Of a stretch of 64,000 nt of DNA, positions 38,184 to 46,513 are shown in pieces. Position 1 is the stretch's first letter; each line of letters opens with the position of its first letter. The translations under genes and the position numbers were made by a program. The stretch lies in NCBI RefSeq assembly GCF_017798005.1, contig NZ_CP072548.1, positions 806,001 to 870,000 on the forward strand. Reading direction: 5' to 3'. The notes beneath the pieces were generated by a model. It was not told the DNA's origin and ran no database searches. It worked only from the letters and a program-made list of their open reading frames with translations. Source of the DNA: Aggregatibacter sp. 2125159857. GTDB lineage: Bacteria; Pseudomonadota; Gammaproteobacteria; Enterobacterales; Pasteurellaceae.

Positions 38184-38732
38184 TTAATGTAACGTCGGTT
38201 GTTTGTCTTCTTGTTTGGTGAAATGGGTAAAAAACAAGGTGGCAATAGTGCGCACATATTCCACGATCTCTTCCACCGCTTGTGCCAGTTCCTCCGGATC
38301 ATCGTCTTCTTCGTAACCTAACTGGCAAATATCGTGTAAATCGTCCACCGCTTCGCCAATGTCGCCTTTTTCTTTGTCTAAATGCGGTTGAGCCAAACCT
38401 AAACCGAGCAAAAAGTGGTTCGACCATTCTGCCAAACCGTCGGCATATTCAAAAATATTTTCCGTATCGGGCAAACAAAGCGCAAAGTTAAAGGCTTCAT
38501 TATCGGCTAATTGGTGACGAATTTGTTGATAAATGTTGGTAATTTGCGTTAAAAGTGCGGTAGGGTAGGCGTGATTATCATTGGTAAATTGATAAAGTAA
38601 TGGCTGCCAGCTCTGATCTTGAACGCCGCCGCAAATTAAGCCACTCAAAAAACCGTGTAATTCGGCGGCAGAAAGGGGAATAGAGGCGTGTTGGAGCTGT
38701 TGATTTAGGTGTTGATAAGAAATTGTGGTCAT
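38184..38732 (-). CDS. YgfB/YecA-family protein (UPF0149)
   Basis: Start at MTTISYQHL (38732), with AAGGA in front; an upstream in-frame ATG lacks support. 182 residues, all helical, with [17 protein letters not shown] near 20 and an acidic stretch ([16 protein letters not shown]) near 140. The family has no settled biochemical role; in Pseudomonas a YgfB protein affects peptidoglycan-recycling genes. It heads the operon with pepP and is divergent from zapA. Confidence 0.85.
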   Translation of the reverse strand: MTTISYQHLNQQLQHASIPLSAAELHGFLSGLICGGVQDQSWQPLLYQFTNDNHAYPTALLTQITNIYQQIRHQLADNEAFNFALCLPDTENIFEYADGLAEWSNHFLLGLGLAQPHLDKEKGDIGEAVDDLHDICQLGYEEDDDPEELAQAVEEIVEYVRTIATLFFTHFTKQEDKQPTLH

Positions 38733-38862
38733 TGAAATTATCCTTGTTGAAATTGCGCTTAGTCTATCATTCTTCACCTTAGGTAACCAGTTTAGAAATT
38801 GGCAAGTTTTTTCGCCTGTGGCATAATGCGCACAGTTTTAATTAGCGAATTTGGGGCAAAAA

Positions 38863-39171
38863 ATGTCATCTAAAAGTATTGAATTATCCGTATTGGGGCA
38901 GTTGTTACGCTTAAATTGTCCGGAAGAACAACATGACGCATTGCGCCATGCCGCCCGTGAATTAGATCAACGCGTGTCAGAAATGAAAGAACGCACCGGC
39001 ATTTTGCAAGTGGAAAAAGTCCTTTCCATCGTTGCATTAAATTTAAGTTTCGAGCTGATGCAAGAGCAGCAGAAAACGCACTTAATTGAAGATGTCTTGA
39101 AAAATAAAATCTTACGACCGCTCGATCATTCACTGGATAATCTTTCTACGCAAAAATTCAATATGAACTAA
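38863..39171 (+). CDS. zapA: Cell division protein ZapA
   Basis: The ATG at 38863 (MSSKSIELSVLGQ) gives 102 residues; the frame extends back to a TTG without support. ZapA binds and bundles FtsZ at the division ring. The N-terminal beta-hairpin domain (KSIELSVLGQLLRLNCP) and a long coiled C-terminal helix from about residue 60 are visible. It is followed by the 6S RNA and the folate cyclo-ligase, the order zapA-ssrS-ygfA known from E. coli. Confidence 0.92.
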   Translation: MSSKSIELSVLGQLLRLNCPEEQHDALRHAARELDQRVSEMKERTGILQVEKVLSIVALNLSFELMQEQQKTHLIEDVLKNKILRPLDHSLDNLSTQKFNMN

Positions 39172-39260
39172 TTTTTTGCTCTGGTCACAATGTAAAATAG
39201 TGTAAGGATATGAATTATTGCTAGTCATAAAATGCAATTTCGAGTAGTATTATATCAAAG

Positions 39261-39443
39261 AATTTCCTGAGGTGTTCGCCAGTGGGTTATGTCCCTGAGC
39301 CGATACTTTTAATCTTATGAATTGGTTTCCTGTCATTGGTGTGCAGGCTTAGCTTGACTAAGAAGCCTAAAAATGATTTCAACTAATTCCCTTGAACCGT
39401 AGGGTTCAAGGACTGATCACCTACAACGGCACCTCGGGTTCCT
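39261..39443 (+). ncRNA. ssrS: 6S RNA
   Basis: A non-coding stretch of about 183 bases between zapA and the cyclo-ligase gene. It carries recognisable 6S blocks: CCTGAGGTGTTCGCC at the 5' side, GTCCCTGAGCCGATA, AGAAGCCT and TTGAACC...GGGTTCAAGG in the middle, and GGCACCTCGGG closing the terminal stem with the 5' CCTGAGG. The large rod with a central bubble mimics an open promoter and binds sigma-70 RNA polymerase. Exact ends are estimated; TATTAT at 39248-39253 is a candidate -10. Confidence 0.93.
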
Positions 39444-39459
39444 TTCTGATACGACATTT

Positions 39460-40053
39460 ATGCAAACACGCCTTTTAACCATTCAGCAACAACATCAACA
39501 ATTTCGTCAGCAACTACGCCAACATATTCGAAAAGCGCGCCGGAATTTGACCGCACTTCAGCAACAACAAGCCGCTCAACGTATTACTCAACAAGCGCTT
39601 TCGTTCATTGAACAACATCAAGCACAGCACATTGCCTTATATCTTGCCGTAGATGGCGAAATTGCGACACAACCGCTTATTGAACAGTTATGGCAACAGG
39701 GCAAAAACGTGTATTTGCCGGTGCTCCATCCCTTTTGTCAAGGACATCTGCTATTTTTGCGTTATTTGCCTGATACGCCTATGAAAGCCAATAAATTTGG
39801 AATTTTTGAACCGCACTTAAACGTGCAAAATGTGATTCCGCTTGAGCAGTTAGACGTGATTTTTACGCCCTTGGTCGCGTTTGATAAGCAGGGCAATCGC
39901 CTTGGCATGGGGGGGGGATTTTACGATCGCACGTTGCAACATTGGCAACAGAAACATTTTATTCCGATTGGTTTAGCACACCAATGTCAGCAAGTGGATA
40001 CCTTGCCTGTTGAAAGCTGGGATATGCCGTTGGAACGTATTTTGGTCGGGTAA
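39460..40053 (+). CDS. ygfA: 5-formyltetrahydrofolate cyclo-ligase
   Basis: A 197-residue enzyme turning 5-formyl-THF into 5,10-methenyl-THF with ATP. The basic N-terminus RKARRNLT and the ATP/substrate loop LGMGGGFYDRTL near residue 150 are typical. It is transcribed with 6S RNA upstream, as in E. coli. The MGGG codons contain a run of nine G residues (39908-39917 region), a slippage-prone tract in the active-site loop. A terminator follows. Confidence 0.93.
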   Translation: MQTRLLTIQQQHQQFRQQLRQHIRKARRNLTALQQQQAAQRITQQALSFIEQHQAQHIALYLAVDGEIATQPLIEQLWQQGKNVYLPVLHPFCQGHLLFLRYLPDTPMKANKFGIFEPHLNVQNVIPLEQLDVIFTPLVAFDKQGNRLGMGGGFYDRTLQHWQQKHFIPIGLAHQCQQVDTLPVESWDMPLERILVG

Positions 40054-40055
40054 AA

Positions 40056-40087
40056 AACAAAACCTCCGGTAATTCGGAGGTTTTTGT
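40056..40087. terminator. Bidirectional terminator between ygfA and bamD
   Basis: AAACCTCCG (40060-40068) and CGGAGGTTT (40075-40083) flank GTAATT, with A and T tracts outside. It serves both convergent genes. Confidence 0.85.
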
Positions 40088-40876
40088 TTATTTTTGTGGC
40101 GCTTTCAATTCCGGCGCTTTTGGCTTTTCCGGTTCGGCAAATTTTTTGCCTTCGTTGGCAGCAATAATTTTCGCTGTTTGATCCGCTAATTGTTTTAAAT
40201 TCATTCTTTCATAAGATTCTTTCATTAATGGCAGCGCCTCTAACGTGGCTTGAGTGTCCGGATACAACTTTAACATAGACACGACACGGTTGGCCGTTGC
40301 CACATAGGCATCGCGTTTAAAATAAAACTTCGCGATCGCTAACTCGTGGCGTGCAAGGCTCGCTTTAATATAGGCCATACGCGCTAAGGCATCTGGTGCA
40401 TAAGGGCTATTCGGGAAATGTTGCACTAAATTTTGGAAGTTAGAAAACGCCGTTTTAATCGAGGTATTCTCACGCGTTGCGCGATCGACGCCAAAGAAAT
40501 CTTGGAAGAAGTTATCTCCCAAAGCGGAATTGGCTAATCCTGCCATATATAAGGCGTAATCTAAATGATCGCTATGCGGAAAACGTTGAATAAAGCGATC
40601 AACGGTGACTAACATTTCGGTGTAATCCTGTGATTTATAGTAGGCATAAATCAAATTCAGTTGCACCTGTTCACTATAAGATCCACCCGGAAAACGATTG
40701 TCCACTGCCGTTAAATAACGGATTGCCTGACTATAATCCCCTTTTTGCAAATAGGTTTGCCCGGTACTGTATAATTCTTGCTCCGGTGCTTGCTCGACAT
40801 CTTGCTTAGAACCGGAACACGCCGTAACCGCCAATGCAACAAAAGCCAAAAGTGCAAGGGATTTAAGTTTACGCAT
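40088..40876 (-). CDS. bamD: Outer-membrane assembly lipoprotein BamD
   Basis: A 262-residue lipoprotein; the signal ends LAVTAC with the lipidated Cys at 20. The rest is five TPR-like helical repeats (YLQKGDYSQAIRYL, YKSQDYTEMLVTV, HSDHLDYALYMAGL and others). As part of the BAM complex it sits on the periplasmic face of the outer membrane. This is the H. influenzae ComL protein, once linked to competence. It is divergent from rluD. Confidence 0.94.
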   Translation of the reverse strand: MRKLKSLALLAFVALAVTACSGSKQDVEQAPEQELYSTGQTYLQKGDYSQAIRYLTAVDNRFPGGSYSEQVQLNLIYAYYKSQDYTEMLVTVDRFIQRFPHSDHLDYALYMAGLANSALGDNFFQDFFGVDRATRENTSIKTAFSNFQNLVQHFPNSPYAPDALARMAYIKASLARHELAIAKFYFKRDAYVATANRVVSMLKLYPDTQATLEALPLMKESYERMNLKQLADQTAKIIAANEGKKFAEPEKPKAPELKAPQK

Positions 40877-40982
40877 TAAATAGAATCCTTATTTTTACGA
40901 AAAATGAGAAATGAGTTACAATTGCCCGATATTGTATAGAACATTGCTAAATAAGCAAACTTGATTAACGGATTTTTTATTT

Positions 40983-41957
40983 ATGGCACAAATTACTCTC
41001 TCGGCCACCGTGCAACCGCAACAAATGGGACAGCGCTTAGACCAAACCTTGGCGGAATTGTTCCCCGACTATTCCCGTTCCCGCTTAAAAACATGGATTG
41101 AAGAGGATTTGGTGCTGGTCAATGGTGTCGTGCAAAATGTGCCGCGTACCAAAGTTTACGGCGATGAACACATTGAAATTACCGTAGAAATTGAAGATGA
41201 AACCCGTTTTGAGCCGGAAGCTATTCCGTTAAATATCGTTTATGAAGACGAGGACATTCTCGTTATCAACAAACCCAAAGATCTGGTGGTTCACCCCGGT
41301 GCAGGCAATCCGAAAGGCACCGTTCTCAATGCGCTACTTTACCATTACCCACAAATTGCCGAAGTGCCACGTGCAGGCATTGTACACCGTTTAGATAAAG
41401 ACACCACAGGCTTGATGGTCGTTGCCAAAACCATTCCTGCGCAAACCCAGTTGGTGCGTGATTTGCAAAAACGCAAAATCACCCGCGAATATGAAGCTGT
41501 TGCCTGTGGCATCATGACCAAAGGCGGCACCGTGGATGAGCCCATGGCACGTCATCCTACCAAACGCACCCACATGTCCGTGCATCCGATGGGGAAACCC
41601 GCCGTTACCCACTATCGCATAATGGAACGTTTCCGCGATTACACGCGCTTGCGTTTGCGTTTAGAAACTGGCCGCACCCACCAAATCCGTGTGCACATGG
41701 CACATATCGCCCACCCGTTATTAGGCGATCAAACCTATGGTGGTCGTCCGCGTCCCCCAAAAAATGCCAGCGAAGAACTCATGGAGGTACTACGCAATTT
41801 TAAGCGTCAGGCACTACATGCTGTGATGTTACGTTTACAACACCCGATTAGCGGCGAAATGATGGAATGGTACGCACCGTTGCCGGACGATTTTGTGGAA
41901 TTAGTGACTGCTTTAAAAGCGGATTATGTTCTCCACAAAGACGAATTGGATTATTAA
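40983..41957 (+). CDS. rluD: 23S rRNA pseudouridine synthase RluD
   Basis: A 324-residue synthase for pseudouridines 1911, 1915 and 1917 of 23S rRNA. An N-terminal S4 RNA-binding domain (QRLDQTLAELFPDYSRSRL) is followed by the catalytic motif HRLDKDTTGLMVVAKT with the nucleophilic Asp near residue 140, and ETGRTHQIRVHMAHI near 228. Divergent from bamD, as rluD and bamD are in many gammaproteobacteria; pgeF follows immediately. Confidence 0.95.
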   Translation: MAQITLSATVQPQQMGQRLDQTLAELFPDYSRSRLKTWIEEDLVLVNGVVQNVPRTKVYGDEHIEITVEIEDETRFEPEAIPLNIVYEDEDILVINKPKDLVVHPGAGNPKGTVLNALLYHYPQIAEVPRAGIVHRLDKDTTGLMVVAKTIPAQTQLVRDLQKRKITREYEAVACGIMTKGGTVDEPMARHPTKRTHMSVHPMGKPAVTHYRIMERFRDYTRLRLRLETGRTHQIRVHMAHIAHPLLGDQTYGGRPRPPKNASEELMEVLRNFKRQALHAVMLRLQHPISGEMMEWYAPLPDDFVELVTALKADYVLHKDELDY

Positions 41958-41958
41958 T

Positions 41959-42696
41959 ATGCAATCCATTAAACCGAACTGGAAAGCCCCTCAAAACGTG
42001 AAGGCGTTCACCACGCTTCGCCATGGCGGTGTGAGCCTTGCGCCTTATGAAAGTTTTAATTTGGGTGATCATGTAGGGGACGATAAAAACGCCGTGAAAA
42101 TCAACCGCACTTTATTGGTAGAAAAATTCCATTTGCCACAAATGCCGTTGTTCTTAAACCAAACTCATAGCACGCGCGTATTAACCCTGCCTTATGACGG
42201 AGACGATATTAATGCCGATGCGGTTTATACCAACCAACCGAATCAAGTGTGTTTGGTGATGACTGCCGATTGTTTGCCCGTGTTATTTACCAATAAACAG
42301 GGCTCGGAAGTGGCCGCTGCCCATGCCGGTTGGCGTGGATTATGCGATGGTGTATTAGAACAAACTGTCGCCAAATTTCACTGTCCGCATGAAGACATCT
42401 TAGCGTGGTTCGGACCGGCTATTGGCCCAACGGCTTTCCAAGTAGGTCAAGAAGTTATCGATCAATTTGTTGCCCAAGATCCCCAAGCTAGATCTGCCTT
42501 CATCGCTGATCCGAAAGCGAGAGACAAATTCCTCGGCAACCTTTACCAAATTGCTACGCAACGCCTCAACGCCCTTGGTATTACCCAAATCAGCGGCGGC
42601 GAACACTGTACTTATCTTGAAGCAGACAAATTCTTTTCTTATCGCCGAGATCATGTTACGGGAAGAATGGCATCGGTTGTGTTGATGAACGGATAA
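41959..42696 (+). CDS. pgeF: Peptidoglycan editing factor PgeF (YfiH/laccase-domain family)
   Basis: Start at MQSIKPNW (41959), one base after the rluD stop; an upstream in-frame ATG lies inside rluD. 245 residues with the family's metal ligands: NQTHSTRV near 70, MTADCLPVLF near 104 and AAHAGWRGL near 121. Homologues act on misincorporated serine in peptidoglycan precursors or as purine nucleoside enzymes. The rluD-yfiH order is conserved in E. coli. A USS-pair terminator follows. Confidence 0.9.
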   Translation: MQSIKPNWKAPQNVKAFTTLRHGGVSLAPYESFNLGDHVGDDKNAVKINRTLLVEKFHLPQMPLFLNQTHSTRVLTLPYDGDDINADAVYTNQPNQVCLVMTADCLPVLFTNKQGSEVAAAHAGWRGLCDGVLEQTVAKFHCPHEDILAWFGPAIGPTAFQVGQEVIDQFVAQDPQARSAFIADPKARDKFLGNLYQIATQRLNALGITQISGGEHCTYLEADKFFSYRRDHVTGRMASVVLMNG

Positions 42697-42718
42697 TTTA
42701 ATTTCTCATCCGTGTTAT

Positions 42719-42755
42719 GAAAAAAGTGCGGTTAAAAAATAACCGCACTTTTTTA
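42719..42755. terminator. Inverted uptake-signal terminator between pgeF and ftsN
   Basis: AAAAAGTGCGGTTA and TAACCGCACTTTTT form a 14-bp perfect stem around five A residues, ending in T. It contains two uptake signals head to head and serves both convergent genes. Confidence 0.9.
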
Positions 42756-42773
42756 TTGCATTTTTATCGTTGA

Positions 42774-43655
42774 TTACATTCCAATCACCACGCAGCTAAT
42801 CACGCTTTGTGCTTTTTCCTGCATTTTAACGGCCGCATTTCGATCACCAGCAGGGCCGACAACAACACGATTCCAATCCGCACTTTCATTGACTCTTGCA
42901 TTTAATCCGAGTGCGTTTAATTTAACCTGTAATGCATCAGCCTGCGCTTTATTTTTAAATGCGCCACATTGTAACCCGTAGCGGCGCTCACCCGTGCTAG
43001 CTGTTTGTGGTGATGCCGGTTTTGCCGTTTGTTGTTGTGGCTGAGGTTGTGACGGCGATTGCGGTTGTGGCACCGGCTCAGTTTTTTTCGGTGGCTCGGT
43101 TTTCACGACTGGTTCCGCTTTTTTCTCTTCTTTTGGCGGCGTTACTTTTTTCGCCTCTTTCGCTTCTACCACTTGCTGTTTGGCTTGCGGTTGCACCGGA
43201 GGTTGTGTCGTTTGTGCCGGGGCTTGAACCGGTGCTTGCGCTGTTTGTGGTGCGGTTGCAGCTTGAGCCTCAGCTGCTTTGCTGCGCGCCAGTTCCGCTT
43301 GTTTTTGTTCTTCTTCCATCGCTGCTAAAATCTTACGTTGTTCTTCCGTTAAACGCATATTTTTATCCAACGATTTCGGATTATTATCAATTGGCACGGT
43401 GCGGGTTTCTAGCGCTTGAATATAGCTCCACACTTCTTCTGGACGATTCGGCAAGACACTTTTCGGCTGTGTTTTTTCCACTGTAGTGGCAGACTCAGCC
43501 ACAGGCTCCGGCGCTTTTTCTTTTAATAAATAAAGCCCAAGTCCAAAAGCAACAACCACCATGGCGGCAATCATTAATAGCAAGGATTTGTTATTTTTAT
43601 TTTGTTTCTTCTTTTTCTTCATGCTGCTGCGCGCAGCGTAATCACGTTGAGCCAC
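42774..43655 (-). CDS. ftsN: Cell division protein FtsN
   Basis: A 293-residue bitopic protein: a short basic cytoplasmic tail (MKKKKKQNKNNK), one membrane helix (about 24-45), a periplasmic helical part (VWSYIQALETR near 76; LTEEQRKILAAMEEEQKQAE near 101), a long Gln/Pro/Lys-rich linker (120-215) and a C-terminal SPOR domain (about 222-293, RYGLQCGAFKNKAQAD) that binds denuded glycan. It activates septal synthesis. It follows priA on the same strand, as in E. coli, minus cytR. Confidence 0.88.
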   Translation of the reverse strand: MAQRDYAARSSMKKKKKQNKNNKSLLLMIAAMVVVAFGLGLYLLKEKAPEPVAESATTVEKTQPKSVLPNRPEEVWSYIQALETRTVPIDNNPKSLDKNMRLTEEQRKILAAMEEEQKQAELARSKAAEAQAATAPQTAQAPVQAPAQTTQPPVQPQAKQQVVEAKEAKKVTPPKEEKKAEPVVKTEPPKKTEPVPQPQSPSQPQPQQQTAKPASPQTASTGERRYGLQCGAFKNKAQADALQVKLNALGLNARVNESADWNRVVVGPAGDRNAAVKMQEKAQSVISCVVIGM

Positions 43656-43758
43656 AATAAAACCTGTTCAATTTAAAAAGATAATCATTAAAGGGATGAA
43701 ATAAAAATTCGCATAATTCTACTGAAAAATTGCCTTATTGACTACCACAAAGCCGAAA

Positions 43759-45957
43759 CTAGCTTAAATCCAATGGATCCACATCTAAAATCCACCGCAC
43801 TTTTGTTGCTTGATCGGCCTGATCTCGTTCAAACGCCGTCAAGACCTGATGCAAGGTGGCACGCGAAGGATGTTGCAACAATAACTGCCAACGATATTGC
43901 CCTGCTTTTTTGCTGAATGGCGCCGGCATCGGTCCGAGGATTTGTAATTCCGGTGCAATATTTCGTTTCACCTGCTGCAAATATGCCGCAAACTGCGCCA
44001 ACAAATGCTCTGCGTCTTCACTATGGCGACTTTGCGCTTTGAACAACGCTTGTGAACTAAAAGGTGGCAATCCCATGGCTTTACGCAAGGCGAGGGCATT
44101 GTGGGCAAATTGGTTGTAGCCTTGTTGCAACAGGCTTTGTAACAAAGGGTGTTCCGGATAATGGGTTTGTAAAAGCACTTCGCCTTGTTGCGCACCGCGC
44201 CCAGCACGGCCTGCCACCTGCATATAAAGTTGGGCTAGCCGCTCTTCCGCACGGAAATCCAATGAAAACAACGCACTATCCACATTGACTAACGCCACCA
44301 AAGTAACATTAGGAAAGTGGTGCCCTTTCGCCAACATTTGGGTGCCGATAAGAATTTGGCTTTTGCCCTGTTGAATATCCGCTAAATAACCTTCCAATTT
44401 GCCTTTGCGCGCCGTCGTATCTCGGTCAATACGGGCAATGCCGTAATTGGGGAAAACCGTTTTTAAGGCATCTTCTAGCTGTTCCGTGCCTAATCCCGTG
44501 GTGATTAATTGAGTAGAACCGCAATTACCGCATTGGCGCGGAATCGGTTTTTGTGCACTGCAATGATGACAACGCAAGACATTGTGTTGTTGGTGATAGG
44601 TATAAGGTTTATCACAATGGCGACATTCCGCCATCCAGCCGCATTCATGGCACAACAACACCGGTGCAAAACCGCGTCGATTCAGAAATAACAACACCTG
44701 ATTGCCTTTTTCTAAATGCGCCTGCATGCGTTTTAACAGGATTTCTGATAAACCGTTGCGCATTGACTGATGTTTTAAATCAATAACCCGCTGTTGAAGT
44801 GCGGTGGACTGATTGGCTTTTTCTGATAGGCATAACCGCTGATATTTTCCCTGCTGCACGTTATTCAAACTTTCTAAACAAGGAGTTGCCGACCCCATTA
44901 AAACGGGAATATTCAGTTGTTTTGCATACATCACCGCCAAATCGCGGGCATGATAACGCCAACCGTCTTGCTGCTTAAAAGACGCGTCATGTTCTTCATC
45001 GATAATAATCGCGCCTAAATCGGCAAATTGCGTAAACAATGCTGATCGCGTGCCAATAATGACCGCACTTTGCCCGCTGCGTGCACGTTGCCACACGTGT
45101 AATCGTTGCGTGTCATTTAAATTAGAATGCAACACATCAATCACCACGTTAAAACGGGCTTGGAAACGACTTACCGTTTGTGGTGTCAGCCCAATTTCCG
45201 GTACCAAGACCAACACTTGTTTGCCTTGATTTAAAATCTCTTCAATAAATTGCAGATAGATTTCTGTTTTGCCTGAACCCGTCACGCCGTCCAACAACCA
45301 TGCCGTAAATCCTTGAGTAAATTTCAATTGACTGAATACCAATGCTTGTTGCTTGTTGAGCGTTAATCGATCAGCTTTATTGACGATAGGTTTATCAACT
45401 AATTGCTGTTGCCAGGTTTGAATTTCCGGTTCTTGAGCGATTTCGGTAATGTATTCTTTGGCTTTCAACGCCGACCAAATGCCACTGCCAAAGGGATTGT
45501 TGCCTTTTTCCAGCCCATCCTTTGCCGCCTGCAATGCTTCAAGCTGTTTTTTCGAACGTTTTAGCAAACTTTGCGCCAACGCTTGCTCGCCAAGTGCGGT
45601 CGGTGTCCAAAAAACTTTTTGTTTTTCCACCGCACTTTCCCCTTGGCGCAGCTTCACCGGCAAGGCTTGCGACAACACTTCTCCCAATGGGGCATGATAA
45701 TAATTTGTCGCCCAATTTAAGAACTGCCAACTTTCCGGTGAAAACAGTGAAGTATCATCAAGACAGGCTAGCACAGGCTTCAACTGTTCTTCAGGCACGT
45801 CGGTCTGTTCCACCACGTCAACGACAACGCCAACCCGCTTCTGCGTCCCAAAGGGCACAAGCACCCGCGCCCCAACGACAATCTTCATTGACGCAGGGAG
45901 GACATAGTCAAAATAGCGATGTAACGGCACCGGAAGTGCGATTCGGGCAAATGGCAT
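43759..45957 (-). CDS. priA: Primosomal protein N' (replication restart helicase)
   Basis: A 732-residue helicase, the E. coli length. The N-terminal 3'-DNA-binding domain (1-100) is followed by Walker A GVTGSGKT at 224-231, DEEH at 320-323, and an eight-Cys zinc-binding insertion ([13 protein letters not shown]...CHHC...CGNC, about 430-475), then helicase motifs ([27 protein letters not shown]). Two uptake signals form an inverted pair inside the coding region near 45592-45645. Divergent from rpmE. Confidence 0.97.
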   Translation of the reverse strand: MPFARIALPVPLHRYFDYVLPASMKIVVGARVLVPFGTQKRVGVVVDVVEQTDVPEEQLKPVLACLDDTSLFSPESWQFLNWATNYYHAPLGEVLSQALPVKLRQGESAVEKQKVFWTPTALGEQALAQSLLKRSKKQLEALQAAKDGLEKGNNPFGSGIWSALKAKEYITEIAQEPEIQTWQQQLVDKPIVNKADRLTLNKQQALVFSQLKFTQGFTAWLLDGVTGSGKTEIYLQFIEEILNQGKQVLVLVPEIGLTPQTVSRFQARFNVVIDVLHSNLNDTQRLHVWQRARSGQSAVIIGTRSALFTQFADLGAIIIDEEHDASFKQQDGWRYHARDLAVMYAKQLNIPVLMGSATPCLESLNNVQQGKYQRLCLSEKANQSTALQQRVIDLKHQSMRNGLSEILLKRMQAHLEKGNQVLLFLNRRGFAPVLLCHECGWMAECRHCDKPYTYHQQHNVLRCHHCSAQKPIPRQCGNCGSTQLITTGLGTEQLEDALKTVFPNYGIARIDRDTTARKGKLEGYLADIQQGKSQILIGTQMLAKGHHFPNVTLVALVNVDSALFSLDFRAEERLAQLYMQVAGRAGRGAQQGEVLLQTHYPEHPLLQSLLQQGYNQFAHNALALRKAMGLPPFSSQALFKAQSRHSEDAEHLLAQFAAYLQQVKRNIAPELQILGPMPAPFSKKAGQYRWQLLLQHPSRATLHQVLTAFERDQADQATKVRWILDVDPLDLS

Positions 45958-46035
45958 GAATGGAAATTAAGTGAAATAAAATGGGCTCGGAATATAGCAT
46001 TTTGGGGGATTGTTGTCTATTTAGGGGCGGATGGG

Positions 46036-46064
46036 TTGAATGTCATTTTCTTTTTCTGTAAAAT
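46036..46064 (+). promoter_or_regulatory. Promoter of rpmE, with ~110-base leader
   Basis: TTGAAT (46036-46041) and TAAAAT (46059-46064) are exactly 17 bp apart. The start near 46071 leaves a leader of about 110 bases before the ATG at 46183. Gammaproteobacterial rpmE leaders can bind L31 for autoregulation; I did not confirm the fold here. Confidence 0.7.
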
Positions 46065-46182
46065 TCGCATCCTTACACACAAGCGTGCCATTTATAATGG
46101 CGTAATATTAATCTCATGCGGTGTCAGGGATTGCTTTTGCGATTGGCTTGATAGCGGCATGGCTTCAACTTTGAGGTTTTCT

Positions 46183-46395
46183 ATGAAACAAGGTATTCAT
46201 CCTGAATATAAAGAAGTTACGGCAACCTGTTCTTGCGGTAACGTGATCAAAACACGTTCTACTTTAGGCAAAGACATCAACCTTGATGTGTGCGGTAAAT
46301 GCCACCCATTCTACACAGGTAAACAACGTGTTGTTGATACCGGTGGTCGTGTTGAACGTTTTAACAGCCGTTTCAAAATCCCAGGTACAAAATAA
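46183..46395 (+). CDS. rpmE: 50S ribosomal protein L31 (zinc-binding form)
   Basis: Start at MKQGIHPEY (46183) with TTGAGG in front; 70 residues. The zinc ligands are CSC near residues 16-18 and CGKC near 37-40, so this is the C+ form rather than the zinc-free paralogue. The VERFNSRF end is typical. It lies divergent from priA, as in E. coli, and is closed by a terminator. Confidence 0.96.
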   Translation: MKQGIHPEYKEVTATCSCGNVIKTRSTLGKDINLDVCGKCHPFYTGKQRVVDTGGRVERFNSRFKIPGTK

Positions 46396-46407
46396 TCTGA
46401 GTTTTGC

Positions 46408-46434
46408 AAGCCCTGCCTATGGTAGGGCTTTTTT
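46408..46434 (+). terminator. Terminator of rpmE
   Basis: AAGCCCTGCC and GGTAGGGCTT pair around TAT with one bulge, followed by six T. Confidence 0.85.
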
Positions 46435-46513
46435 ACAGGTAATCGTTAATTTTCAATTACTTTTCAAACATCGTTAATGGCATTTAACGTTTGATATTTT
46501 AGGTAGTTACACC

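Noticed and set aside
43007..43486. 159-residue + strand frame opposite ftsN
   Set aside because: It is the mirror of the low-complexity Gln/Pro/Lys linker of FtsN and has no ribosome site or family features.
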